This document shows, piece after piece, positions 11,001 through 22,228 of a DNA stretch of 64,000 bases; position 1 is the first letter of the stretch, and each line of letters starts with the position of its first letter. The translations under genes and the position numbers were made by a program. The notes below the pieces were generated by a model. The model saw only the letters and a program-made list of their open reading frames with translations. It was not told the origin of the DNA and ran no database searches. Source of the stretch: Auriscalpium vulgare (taxonomy: Eukaryota > Basidiomycota > Agaricomycetes > Russulales > Auriscalpiaceae); the NCBI GenBank assembly GCA_019915015.1, contig JAHBBC010000010.1, positions 1,674,001 through 1,738,000 on the forward strand, written 5' to 3'.

Positions 11001-12691
11001 GTCTTACCTCGATTCGGCCAAGTCACGCAGACTGCGGGCAAGATCAAGCGAAAATTCGTGAAGAAGGCTCTTCCAGGTGGTCAGATGCGTCGTCCGAGTC
11101 AGGAATGGTGATCTTATTTGCACCTTCACAGATGAGCATCCTCATTTTCTGCACTATGCGACCGAGTTGGCGGGAATGCTCAGACACGCTATATTCGTGG
11201 ACCAAGTCAGATCTTCTACGTGGATGTCGCGATGTGTGCAGCTCACGCCTTGCTTGGCAGGTGAAGTATCCCTACTCGACCCGCGAAGATGTCTTGGAGC
11301 TTCTGGAAGAGCACATCTCCGAAAACATAGTCAAGGTATGTTTCCGTTGCATCGATGTCGAACGCTTTCGTGAAAAATAAGCCAGATCGGTGAAGACTAC
11401 TACCGTCAGGCCGTCGGTATCCCTCAAGGCTCTGTTCTATCATCACTCCTGTGCTCGATCTTCTATGCCGACCTTGAACGCAACCATCTGCAATTCTCTC
11501 AAGATTCGCAAAGTGTACGACTCACCACCCCTTTCAACATGGATATCCTATCTTCTCACCTTGATGTCCTTTTGAAGGTTCTCCTCAGGCTGATCGACGA
11601 CTATCTTTTCATAACGACCGACAAATCCAAGGCGAAGAAGTTCCTTGACGTTATGATGAAAGGTTCTACTCCAACACATCATTTGCGCAAGCTCAGTGTC
11701 CTCAGTCCTCCTGTCGCAGGTCATCCGGAGTACGGGTGCTTCATCGCGCCAGACAAAACGATGACAAACTTTGACTACGATGCCAACATCATGAGGGTGA
11801 CCGCTCCCGATCAGAAAGGTCGGGGACGCAGCAGCGTTCCTCTTCCGAAGGACTCACTTCTGCGTATCTCAGGCTTTCCGTGGTGTGCGTTGTTCATCAA
11901 TATGACGGATCTGTCCGTGTCGACAGATTACACCCGATACAACGAGAATTGCAAGTTTTACATTATGTCCGCGTTGCAGCCTCTATTGATCATCAACTCT
12001 AGTTATCGTCGACTCCCTAACTGTTGACCGCGGGCGTCGAGCCGGAACCGTGTTCCTGCACAAAATGCTTCAGTACGTGTCCTGCGCGCCCGCTCCAAAC
12101 GCCCTGGCTCATCCCAACTATCGCGCCAGACTCGGCAGAGCGAAGAGCCACATCATGTTCTGTGACACCGACCTAAACTCTACGCTGGGCGTCTACCGCA
12201 ATCTATACCAAAACTTCCTCTTGGTCGCGATGCGGATGCACTACTATCTCAAGAGCTGGGGATTGAACATTGCCAAACACAACGCGTTCATACACAGTGT
12301 GTATTGTACCACTCCTCCCGAGACTTGTTGACGAGGGCTATGCCGTAGAGACGATCCAGCAAGTCATCCGCTACACCTATGCCATTTTGCGCAGCAAGTC
12401 CACGAACAAAGTGGCCACGACTCATCAGGCGCAGTGCAACGTTCAGAAGCCAGCTGTCCTCTGGTTTGTCCCCTAAATTGCCCCTTCGTCATGCGCACCT
12501 TCCGATGCGTGCCCTGCAGGTTGGGGTCGAAGGCATTCCACACGGTCTTGTCGCATAAGCCCACTGCCTACAAGTCGCTGCTGAAGTCGCTCGCCTTCGA
12601 ACTTTCGCTCGGCAGGAATCGTCGATACAAAAAGGAGTTCGGCCAGCTTGTGAAACAGAGCATGAGCATGCTGACAGACCTGTACTTTTGA
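8056..12691 (+). CDS. TERT: Telomerase reverse transcriptase
   Basis: The catalytic subunit of telomerase, which copies the RNA template onto chromosome ends. Translation from the ATG gives MPQTNISLSVLQSYYPSV. The N-terminal region includes TNITALQGSQWERLLKR, then LLTETSIFVSLPNE. The RNA-binding domain includes LDLLEKVIWRHGRCAYRALR and KDNFKVVRDYVSC. RT motifs follow in order: T (TTFYVTESS), 1-2 (FVRLLPKDTGVRPIVNLRRK), A (FVKVDVQACFDTI), B' (AVGIPQGSVLSSLLCS), C (LRLIDDYLFITTD), D (YGCFIAPDKT), E (FPWCALFI). The thumb contains DSLTVDRGRRAGTVFLHKML and CDTDLN; the last exon ends SMLTDLYF. The three catalytic aspartates (one in A, two in C) are present. At least 15 short introns interrupt the gene; one at 11951-12002 is GC-AG. 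No inactivating change was found. Confidence 0.93.
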
Positions 12692-12889
12692 CTCGTTGGG
12701 AACTAATTGCGTTGGAGTGGACAACTCCCGTCTATCAAAACGCTTGGTACGAGAGTAAACTATATGCATGTACGATATACTGATACAGAGTGATACAGAA
12801 TCCGGATAGACTACATGACCAGTGAAACATATGGAAACGGGTATGACCCTTGAATACACAGTGCGACCAAAATCAAGGCAAAAACCTGC

Positions 12890-14936
12890 TCAAGCCTTGT
12901 TTCTATTCGACCATCGTAAGCGGCTACACGCATCACAGAGCGACTGCACATACCTCCCCGGCCAAGTTCTTGATCTTAATCGCTCTCTCTCTGTCGTCGG
13001 CTTGTTTGTGCAGCTGGACATTTTCGACCTCTTCCATCTTTTCGCGCAGCATCTCAGTGGTATCGCGGGCATGACGGCGACTATTCTCAAGAGCTTCCTC
13101 GTGGGATTTGAGGGTCGATTGACAGCGCTGGTGGGTCTCGAGAGCCGCCATATAAGTAATCTCCGCCTTACGCGCCTCCTTCAGCGCATTGGTAAACTTG
13201 GTATTCGCCACTAACTCGTCCTAGAGTCGATGGTGATTAGCGCAGTGGCGGCGCAGAAATAATTGTAGCCAACCTTCACTGCTTGTTTCTGGATTCTCTG
13301 TATCTGATCAAGCTCTTTGATGACTACCTGCAGCGCTGCCTTCTCAGTCTTCGCCTCACTCTTAACAATCTTCGACAGTTGGCGCCCATGAAGTTCTGCC
13401 ATCGCGGTCAGGTGACGCATCTCTTGAAAACCTAGATCATTACTCACTTTCTTCTTTGGCAATGACCGCCTTCTCTTTAGGCCCCAGCTGCTCGTCTGCG
13501 CTTGCACGACGCGCGTGCAGACTTGGGTCGCCCTCGGGAGCCTTGTTGTTGGCGAGCGCAGCCCCGTTGACGAAGGTGCTCCCGAGGTCGGCGCTACCCG
13601 TGCGGCGCGATCGAGTCGAGCCTGCGCGTTGTGCGGCCGCACCGGCTGCTCCGGCACCGATTGCGCCTCCGGCAGCAGCTCCCATCGCTCCTGTATGGTC
13701 GCGAGTCTCGCCATGGTCGGACATTTCGTTCGTGCGCACATCAGGGGGAGTGTTGTTGGCGAGCGTAGCCCCGTTGCTCCCGAGATCGGCACTGCCAGTG
13801 CGGTTCGATTGGGGAGAGCCTGGAGTGGGGCTCGCTGTGCGCCGCGAGGCCAGGCTAGCCGCGCCAGCGCCAGAGGCACCTCCTGCGGCAGCACCCATTG
13901 CCCCTGTATGTCCGCGAGAGTCGCCACGCTCGGAGATGTCATTGAGACGGACATCGGGAGACGCGTTGTTGGCGAACGCAACCCCGTTGTTCTGGTCGGC
14001 ATTGCCTGTGTGGACGGTTTGGGTGGCGCCGGGAGCGGGGCTCGCGGTGCGGCGCGCGGCCATGCTTGCAGCTCCAGCGCCGGCCGCGCCTCCTGCAGCA
14101 GCTCCCATAGCCCCTCTATATCCGCGATAGTCACCATTATCGGAGGTCTCGTTGGTGCGGACGTCGGGGGACGTATTACTCGCGGACACACCTCCGTCGG
14201 CACTGCCAGAGCGGCCGGATCGAGTGGAGCCTGGAGCGGGACTCGCGGCGCGGCGCGCAGTCATGCTTGCCGCTCCAGCGCCGGCCGCACCTCCTGCAGC
14301 AGCCCCCATCGCTCCTGTGTATCCGCGAGACTCGCCAGACTCCTCGGGGGTCTCATTGGTGCGGACACGCGAGAGGCTGTCCTGTGAGCCGTAGGGCTCC
14401 TTCGCGTGCTGGGGCGGCGATGCGTTCATCAAGATGGGCTTGGGCTCAGGCGTTGGCGCGCGGGGGCGGACGGTTGGATCATTGTCGTCGCCCAGGGGTG
14501 GCAGAGTCTCGGCGGTGTACTCTGGCTGGTGCTCGGGGATGGGGAAGGCGGGGTCCAGAGGTACTGGTTTATCGGTGCTGGATGACGAAGCCTGCGCACT
14601 GTCCTGGCCACCGCGGTCAGTGGTACGCCCGTTCGTGGTGGGGTGCCTTCCTAGACCGCTGCCCTCGGCTGCAGACGGCTGGCGGCTGACGCCCGCTCCA
14701 CTCTGCTCGCCGCCGACGATGGGCTCGTCGACAAAGCCAACCGACTGTCCTCCGCCAATCCTGTCCGCGTCGTAGTCATGCGCCTGCCCGTTGGGCATGG
14801 GTGTAGCGCCATTGATCCTGCGCTTGGAGTCCGGCGAGGGGCCTCCTGGAGGAACGGCGTCGGTAGAATCCACGCTGGTCGTCGAGTCGCGGGGTCCGCT
14901 GGGTTCGTTGTCGTTGTGTCTTTGGAAAAGAAACAT
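12890..14936 (-). CDS. Repeat-containing coiled-coil protein, function unknown
   Basis: I do not recognise a named family. The protein starts MFLFQRHNDNEPSG, then a hydrophilic Pro/Ser/Asp-rich region of about 200 residues. Four tandem units of about 67-71 residues follow, each with a Gly/Ala-rich core such as GAMGAAAGGAAGAGAAS, then ARRxASPxPG, and a spacer ending ASPDVRxN. After the last unit come two acidic/basic helical exons (RHLTAMAELHGRQLSKIVK and TNALKEARKAEITYMAALE) with heptad-like spacing, so a coiled coil is likely. The intron 3' of KQAVK ends CTCTAG. A GTATGT donor after NLAGE suggests a short last exon ending GCT TGA, which sets the stop given. The Gly/Ala cores resemble glycine-zipper helices. 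It is convergent with TERT, with about 200 bp between stops. Confidence 0.6.
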
Positions 14937-15489
14937 TGATGAGGTGTATGGAGTGGGGAATAGGGGATAGAGTGGCCCATGGCGTCGCTGTGGTTTATGT
15001 AGTGGTCGGTAGTCCAAGTTGGAATTGGTCCCGTTTGGCGGTGACGTCACGATCTGACTGGCTCGCTCGCTTGAATCGACTCGCGCACCAAGGTACATGC
15101 GCACATATATACGTCAGGTCTTCTAGGGTCCATTCTCAAGGTCGAACTGGGTTGAAGCTTCATAAATGTGGAGTCGGCGAGACACACGCCGTCGTCGTCG
15201 CGCGGCGGTGAGCACGACGATGACGACGCGTCGGTGGCCGTGGGAAGCGGTGGCGGGAGGCGGCGCCGCCGCAATGGCGACCACCAAAGCTTCCCTTTCT
15301 CATGAAATTCAAAAGACGCCCCTCAGCGCCCGACCGTGTAGGCAATTGATCCAGGGAACGTCCAACAAAGTCGAGGGTGCGCCCGACCCGCAATCTCAAC
15401 CTCCGAGTCACAACACATAAGCCTTGGAAGGCAACGCTACCGTCCGAGTCTTTGACCTTGCCATTCTCTCTCGTGAGCCTGCATTAATC
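14937..15489. other. Divergent intergenic region
   Basis: Lies between the starts of the coiled-coil gene (minus) and the P450 gene (plus) and probably holds both promoters. A CATATATACG stretch near 15102 is the only TATA-like sequence I would point to. No gene is seen. Confidence 0.4.
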
Positions 15490-17827
15490 ATGTCTGTGCT
15501 CGCCGTTGCAACAGCCCTCAGCGTGGTCGTCGCAGCGCTGGCTTGCTTGCCAGCTGTGCGCTCGCGTCTCCCCCGCATCCCATACATCTCTTCTCCCCTT
15601 CGAGACTTGCCGGGACCCTCATCTGAGCACTGGTTCTATGGCAATCTTAAGCAGAGCGACGAGGACGAAATGCCGACCTGGCATGGCTGGCTCAAGACAT
15701 ACGGCAAGGTCTTCAAAGTCCACGGCCCCGTCGGAGTACGTCTGATCTGTTTCTGTGTGCATGCTTCCTTCTGAGATGACTTCACATAGAGCGCTCTCTT
15801 GATCCCGACGGACTTTCGCGCTCTTGCGCACATACTCTCGCAGGCTACTGATTATAGGAGACCAGAGCGGTTCCGCTATATCCTGGGGAAGTTGCTTGGC
15901 CCCGGTCCGTTCGCCTCTCCATCACGCACTATCCCTATCTCACCGGCAGACAGGACTGCTGACAGTTGAAGGTCAGCCTGCAGCCGCTATGGTCCCGTGT
16001 TTTTCTCACCCAACCCACGTGTACAGGCGATCAGCATAAACAGCAGGTACTTCCTACCTGTCTTCCTTGATTCTAGATTGCCCCGTTTGCTGAACGCTTT
16101 AATCTCACCTTTGTAGCGCCGCATCGTGGTATTGTTGTTTTTGAATCTGCAGTCCCTGACTGGATACTCATGTAGCCTCAGAATCCTGCGTTCGGTCCAG
16201 CGCAGATGCGCGACATCACATCAATCTTTGTCGAGGAATCCGGTGAGGTACGTTGGTAGACTCGCTTCTTCGTGAAGAATGATTCACACAAAGCGCAGCT
16301 GCGTGATCGATGGAGCGAACCGCTGTCGTCACCGCAGGCGTCCACTGAAGCATCACCAGTTTCATTCGCTGGATTTGCAGACGACGAGCCGAAAGTCACG
16401 ATTGAAGTCTTCGGTTGGCTCAAAAAGATGACATTCGACGTCATTGGACTGGCCGGTATGTGTCGTGTCATGGGCGTCAGCTTATCTGTGGTATAGCTCA
16501 TCTAACGAGAATACAATGGGCAGGATTCAACTACGACTTCCACGCTTTGAATACTGCCCTTCCTCCTACTGAGCTCGAGCAAGCCTTGCGAACGCTATTA
16601 GCTGTGGTCGAGCCGGGCGCAAGCATTCTCGTGGTTTTGCAAACACTCTTTCCCATTGCGCGCTGGATAGTAAGTGTCATGGACGCACTACAAGCAACAT
16701 ACTGATACTTTCTCGTCGCTGAAGCCGACACGCCGCGCTCGTCGTATCGATGCTGCTTTGGAGACCTTGCGTCGCATAGGCGGAACGTTACTGGAAGCAG
16801 GCAAAGACGTTGAGCGCGAGCTGAAAGACGTTGCCAAGCCATCTACGGGCGGCAATGGGCGGGACGTGCTGAGCTTGCTGGTGAAAGCAAACATGGCAAG
16901 CGACGGTGCGAGGATGACAGACGCGGAGGTATTAGCCCGTACGTTCTTTCGAGCTCATGTAATCCGTCTGATAAACCTCGCGACGCAGAGATTCCAACCT
17001 TCCTGATTGCAGGCCGCGACACGACTTCTAATGCAGTGTCGTGGGCGTTGTATACGCTAGCACGACACGTCCCCACGCAAGATTCCCTCCGCGCATCTCT
17101 CCCGCTACCGCCAGCTGAAGGGGTGACCATGGAGTTCTTGAACGAGCTGGTGCAGCTGGACTGGGTGGTGCGTGAGGTGATAAGGCTTCATCCGCCTGTC
17201 CCGGCTACATCCCGGGTGGCAACCCGCGCCGATGTGATCCCGACCGCCGAGGAATGGGTCGATGCCCATGCCAGCAGGAGAAGCGGTATCCCGTACGGTC
17301 TTTTCCATCTCGAATGCAGCATCATCTGAACAACCGTTCTCACGCATTGCAGCGTGGCAGCCGGCGACGAGATCCTGATACCGACCTTCCTCCTCAATCA
17401 CTCTCCTGCAATCTGGGGACCTGATGCGCTAGAATTCAAGTGCGCATGTTCATTCGTTCTATTCGAGGTTGCATGACAGAGCCGCCTGCAGGCCGGAGCG
17501 GTGGAGGGAGGTTCCTGAAGCCGCGCGTGCGATTCCCGGCGTGTGGGGAAATACTCTGGCATTCCTGAGTGGTCCACGGGCTTGCATAGGGCATCGTTTT
17601 GCTGTCCTAGAGTGAGTGTAGTCTGCCTCTCGGATGCCAATTGCTAATACGCTTACGACAGGATGAAGGCACTGCTGTACACGCTGGTCCGGGCGTTCCG
17701 GTTTACGATAGCTGTGCCCGAGGGGGAGGTTCGCGCGAAGAGTTTTATCCAGCCAAGTCCACACTTGAGGGAGAAGATGAAGGATGGGCCGCAGCTGCCA
17801 TTGCAGGTGTCTGCCGCGGCGCAGTGA
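15490..17827 (+). CDS. Cytochrome P450 monooxygenase (family not assigned)
   Basis: A microsomal P450. Residues 2-20 ([19 protein letters not shown]) form the membrane anchor, followed by [16 protein letters not shown], the proline-rich hinge. The C-helix region assembles from tiny exons as LLTVEGDQHKQQRRIV. The I-helix oxygen-binding motif is IAGRDTTS, the K-helix ExxR is REVIRLHPP, then an EFK-PERW-like segment, and the heme loop is [10 protein letters not shown] with the cysteine ligand. The C-terminus after [16 protein letters not shown] ends SAAAQ. About a dozen introns of 50-60 bp are needed, several bounding exons of 15-20 bases. All hallmark residues are present, so it looks functional. 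The substrate cannot be inferred. The adjacent SDR gene converges on it with only 87 bp between stop codons. Confidence 0.85.
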
Positions 17828-17914
17828 AGAAAGTACACGTGACGGATGCGACATTCCAATGGCCATATGATACAACACTCTCTCCATCATCTACCTAGTG
17901 AAGTTGTTCTGTAA

Positions 17915-19216
17915 CTACTTCGCCGCAGCCTGCTCCTTCTCCTTCTCCAGCAGCGCCGCGACCGTCTCATCTATCGTCTGCTCGAAGCCAATGAACTTCT
18001 CGAATCCAAACAGCTCCTTCGCGTTGCTGCCCGACAGCTTCGCATACTCGCCCACTTTGCCAGTGTTGCTATCGTCAAGCTTGGAGATCCGCGCCTCGAT
18101 CTCTGGGTGCGCCTTGTGCAGGTACTCAGCTGTCTCCCGGAACACGATCGGGCCGCTGTGTGCCAGGATACGCTTGCGCTGGCCGACATTGCCGACCTGC
18201 AGCGCACGGACTTGCAGAGCGCTGAGATCGCGGACGTTGACGAAGGTCGGCAGGAAGGGACCGTGGTCGAACAGAGGGCCGCCGACGATGTGGCCGTAGA
18301 CCATCTTGTTAGACCCGTTGGCGAGACTGCCGACGGTTTGGCCCTTGGCGTAACGGCCCAGGACGAACCCTGGGTTGACTGGACAAGATTGTCAGCTCGG
18401 CCGCGAGACGCGCTAGTCGCATACGCACTTGTCGTCACGTCGTAGTCCTTGTGCTCGTCTGCGAACTTCCAGACTTCCAGCTCAGCAAGAGTCTTGCCAA
18501 TGACATACGCGGTCCACGGGTCGACCCCGTCCTTCAGGGCATCCTCGCGAGAGGGCTTAAACCAATCTAGATGCGCAATTTTAGGCATATATGAAAGCGC
18601 GGGTTGTCGAGTGCTCTTACCCTTCTCGGTGTATGTTGCCTCCTTCCAGGTGAGCGCGGGGTCGTAAAGGGTAGCGAATGTGCTAGTGAAGACGATCTTC
18701 TTGACTCCGGCCGCGTGCGCGGCGGCTAAGACACGCTTGGTGCCGTCGATGGCAGACGTAATGTTGATTTCGGCGGTGACATTTGGGGCGTCGGGAAGCG
18801 GCGAGCCGACATGCAGGACAGCCCAAACACCTGTCGTAGTCGAGATTATAAGCGAGAGGCAACACTTGTCGGGCAGGGACTGGAACCTACCCTTGAACGC
18901 TGCACTCAAGTCAGAGGTGGCAAGATCGTCGATCTCCGCAACCTCGAATTTTGCACCGTAGTGACCGTAGGCGGCCTTCAGGTTGGCGGTCCGGGTAGGG
19001 CGCACGAGCCTAAAGATTGCGTGATTATTGTTTCGCGCCGAGTGCGCACCGACAGTATCTTACGCTCGAGCAGGGTAGCCAGCCTCGAGGACGGCTTCAA
19101 GGGCATTGGCGCCAACGAAGCCAGACGCTCCTGTAACCTGCAACCGCCAACGCATCGTCAGCGCCATGCCTTCAGTTGGAAGCACAAAAACATACGAGGA
19201 CAATTCCGGTAGACAT
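17915..19216 (-). CDS. NAD(P)-dependent extended SDR (epimerase/reductase family)
   Basis: A Rossmann-fold oxidoreductase. The first exon encodes MSTGIVL and the second starts VTGASGFVGANALEAVLEAG, together the TGxxGxxG dinucleotide-binding motif. The region IVFTSTFATLYDP carries the catalytic Ser/Thr strand, and AYVIGKTLAELEVW holds the YxxxK pair. INPGFVLGRYAKGQ and the C-terminal helices (GFEKFIGFEQTIDETVAAL) match the pattern of dihydroflavonol-reductase or Gre2-like ketoreductases. About four introns are inferred. Such enzymes reduce aldehydes or ketones; the substrate is unknown. The nearby P450 raises the possibility of a shared small-molecule role, but two genes are weak evidence of a cluster. 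Confidence 0.8.
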
Positions 19217-20005
19217 GTTCTTGTTTGTAGAGGATGGTAGAGGAATTTAGAATGGAGAGAGGTTGATGACTCCCTCGTCGATGTACCATTCTCTTTATAG
19301 GTTCCACCACCCACTAGCAGTTGTACGCGCAAGCCCCATATCAGCATTCGCAATCACGTCGGGCCTCGGGCATCTCTGCAGAAGCCCGTCCTCTGCCGCG
19401 ACTACCTTGGTCTGACTCGGAAGCGCGGTCTAAAGTTGGCAGTTCTGTATATGGCTATGGGCGCTGTCTTGTGTATAAGCTGGGCGCGCCTCGAGCCATC
19501 GCATTGGCACTGGGGATGCTCTGTCATCGTCAAGCCTCGTGCTTGACCGGCAGGAAATATGCTCGTCTCCTTGTGTAAGCAAGATCGCCCGCCCAGATTT
19601 AGAGCTCGTTGATGATCAGTAGCATTGTTGATCGACGGATTTGGTTTGCCTTGCAGGGTACTCATGGACCGGAAACCAGCGTTCGCCGAGAAACGGCGGC
19701 CATGGTCTGTTGCGTGCTTCTGGTGGAGGAGATGAAATTAAATCAGCGATTAATGGTCTCCGTTGAGTGTAAGACGATCCGCCATTATATATCGAACTTG
19801 CTTGAAGTAGGTTGCGATGGCAAGAAATGGACCGCATTTGCCCCACTGAGTCGTTAACCTTCCTCTGAGTAATCAGAGCAAGTAAATGCGTCAGCATGTC
19901 TGATGCGTTTAATCGTCCGAGGCAATTTAAAAAATGGTGAGGATGCAATTGCGAAGGGTTACATTACAGTAGCAATATGATAAGTTAAGACTCACCGTGG
20001 GACAT
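19217..20005. other. Intergenic, no feature recognised
   Basis: Short frames occur on both strands but none shows a family motif, splice-supported extension or repeat. Probably the SDR promoter and the 3' flank of the phosphatase gene. Confidence 0.5.
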
Positions 20006-21343
20006 TTAGAAGTCGCCAACAACTTCGCGTTCTTCGTCCACCAACACATGCTCATGGTCCTCGTAAACGGCTTTGACAATCTCCTTCTCTGTCCACTGCG
20101 CCTGCCCATCCGAGGAAGGTGCAAGCGGGGTAAGGCTGTAATACACGGACACCGCCGACAGGACACTGCCGAACGCGTGGGATATGCCTGACGAATGCTC
20201 AACGTCAGCGCGCTCAATTAACACCATTCGAGGGATCGGCCACCTGGAAACTCGCCCGTGTCGATGACGATTATCTGTCCTCCACAACGAGAGACAATAC
20301 TCTGTCATGGTAAGCCGCATCAAAATCGCAACTTGCGCAACGACGCATACGCAAGCCTCGCCGCTCACTGTTTTGTTGTACGGGTGGCCCATGATCATCC
20401 TCCGCGTCCCCGTCTTCTCCAGCACGGCTCCCACAGCGTTGCTCTTCCTCGTCCCGTGCCCAGCCGCGGTACCACAGTGGACCATCACTGCTATACAACC
20501 CACGCTCCGTGGGCGTCGCGTTGTCCGGAAGGCAAGGAGACCTGGCTGCCGGCGGACGCGGCAGCGGCTGGGGGTTGCGCGTCTGCAGGTGTTGAAGCAG
20601 CGACTGCCCGAGCTCGTTGGTGGCGGACGAGAACGGCGCCAGGTCGGGGTAGTCGGGTGCCAGCCCATCGCGGACGAACGAGTATGCCGGATAGTCAACT
20701 GGGGCGGGAAGGCGCTGCGCACCGTCGGGAGGCGGTTAGTCGTCATTCGGTTGTCCGAGAGAGCCGTGCAGGGGTAGGCGAGCCGCGGTGGTGTAGCTGG
20801 CTGCCCAGGCTTGCCCGATGCGCCCAGTGGATAGCGCCTCCTGGCGAGCCTCGATGGACCCAAAGGTCTGGATCTCTGACGGCAGGACGTAGCTTCACGA
20901 GCTTTCAGTGACCAGGCGCATATATGCGTGGACTCATGTAGCCTTACTTCCAGTCTCCTGTGGAAAGGAAGAAGGTTGGCATCAGGATTGACTAGTTCAA
21001 CGGCACTGGCTCTCGTGATTACCCAGGAGGGACAAGACGTGTCCGCCGGCCATGTCAGCCTGCGCACGCAGCTCCTCCATCCACGCAAAGAATGTGATGG
21101 TATCGTCTCCTCTGACTCGCTATGTATTAGTGCACAGTTGCAAAGAGGACACCAGCGTGCTCACCGGTCGAGGATGTCCCCAGTCAGCACGAAAGCATCT
21201 ACGTTGCCCGACCATGCCCCCGTGGAGTCGGTCACGCCCGCTATCGCAAGCACCTTCTGCGCGTTTCCAAAGTCTCCGCGGAGGTCTCCGACTGCCACGA
21301 TTCGAGAACGACGCTCTTCGTTGACTTGTTCTGATGCGGTCAT
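20006..21343 (-). pseudogene. Shewanella-like (SLP-type) metallophosphatase, apparently damaged
   Basis: Reads as a PPP-family phosphoesterase of the SLP group: RIVAVGDLRGDFGNAQKVL, VLTGDILDR, GGHVLSLLGNHE, LPSEIQTFGSIEARQEALS, DGPLWYRGWA, KTGTRRMIMGH, IVSRCGGQIIVIDTG, ISHAFGSVLSAVSVYYSLTP, ending EEREVVGDF. Three oddities: the first metal motif is GDLRG where the family has GDLHG (codon CGC for CAC); the frame shifts by one base between GWARDEEE and AVGAVLEKTG near 20430; and the exon after GNHE lacks the usual MNA-type residues before GDW. The junction giving IDTG-ISHAFG needs a GC-AG intron. A signal-like stretch (VFILLSSYFVLSL) upstream of the chosen ATG may belong to a longer N-terminus. 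Pseudogene or sequence error are both possible. Confidence 0.65.
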
Positions 21344-22228
21344 CACAGTGAAGGGCGAAGGACGGGAAGAGCTGCGATCATCGGTGAGGCAGCGAGAGTA
21401 CGAAATAGGACGACAGTAGGATGAAGACCAGCTGCGGAAATGCAGGAAAGACGCGTCGAGCATGAGACGATACGTACGAACAGCACTTACTTTGAAGACG
21501 CGCCGCAAATTGCCACCTTTTACCTCTGAAATCTGAAGTCGACGACTTGAAAGTTTTATGTGGCGCGCCGCCTTGCAGCCCCAACTCGCCCTGTCTCGTC
21601 TTTGCCTTCTGCGGCTGAGCAACCTTCGCTACTTGCCAGTCAGAGATCTAGCCCCTCTGCAACCGTACAGGCCTCCAACGCCACCACCCATGAGGCCTTG
21701 AGGTCTTGATCAGAGGTGTATGCTGCTCTGCCTTGGCTTCCCTCTATTTGTGTATTTCGCGAATATCTCGCATGTTCTCGACCGCACGTGACCGTGCCCC
21801 GGGGCCCCGAGTCGGAGAAGGCTCTGAGATGTTGAGCAGAGGATGTCTGCGGTACTGCACATCGCTGGGAAGAGCTTTTGTATCATCTATAGTGTCTCTT
21901 CTACATTTCTGGCCTACAGTGAAGTCTGTAAGGGGAAGGGGGTTCTGGAAAGCGTAGGGCGTACGCTCGGGATCGTCTTCCAAGTCCACTTTCATGAGGA
22001 TGTATGCTGTGGACTATTGAGCAACGTGGGTAGAACGCTGATTGTCAAAAAGGGGGATCTAATATACTAGCGACGAGTGGTGATAAAGTCAAGAGTCAAA
22101 GGGCAAGTCAATGGGCAGTGTTGAAACTGCGGCCGGGGATGGCGGCGCGGAGTAAGTCTAAACACTCACTGCCACACAGGGCAACACCCTCGTTTGTGTG
22201 TGTCACCGTCGCCTCCCTTCATCCAACC
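21344..22228. other. Intergenic, possible extra phosphatase 5' exon
   Basis: The first 150 bases may encode a hydrophobic N-terminus for the phosphatase on the minus strand. The remainder has no recognisable feature; it lies upstream of the STK16-like kinase. Confidence 0.35.

Noticed and set aside
13456..14394. Long plus-strand frames rich in Ala, Gly and Ser
   Set aside because: They mirror the four-fold repeat of the minus-strand coiled-coil gene and show no splice-supported extension.
15490..19216. Secondary-metabolite cluster from the adjacent P450 and SDR
   Set aside because: No synthase, cyclase or transporter is next to them, and two convergent redox genes are common by chance in such genomes.
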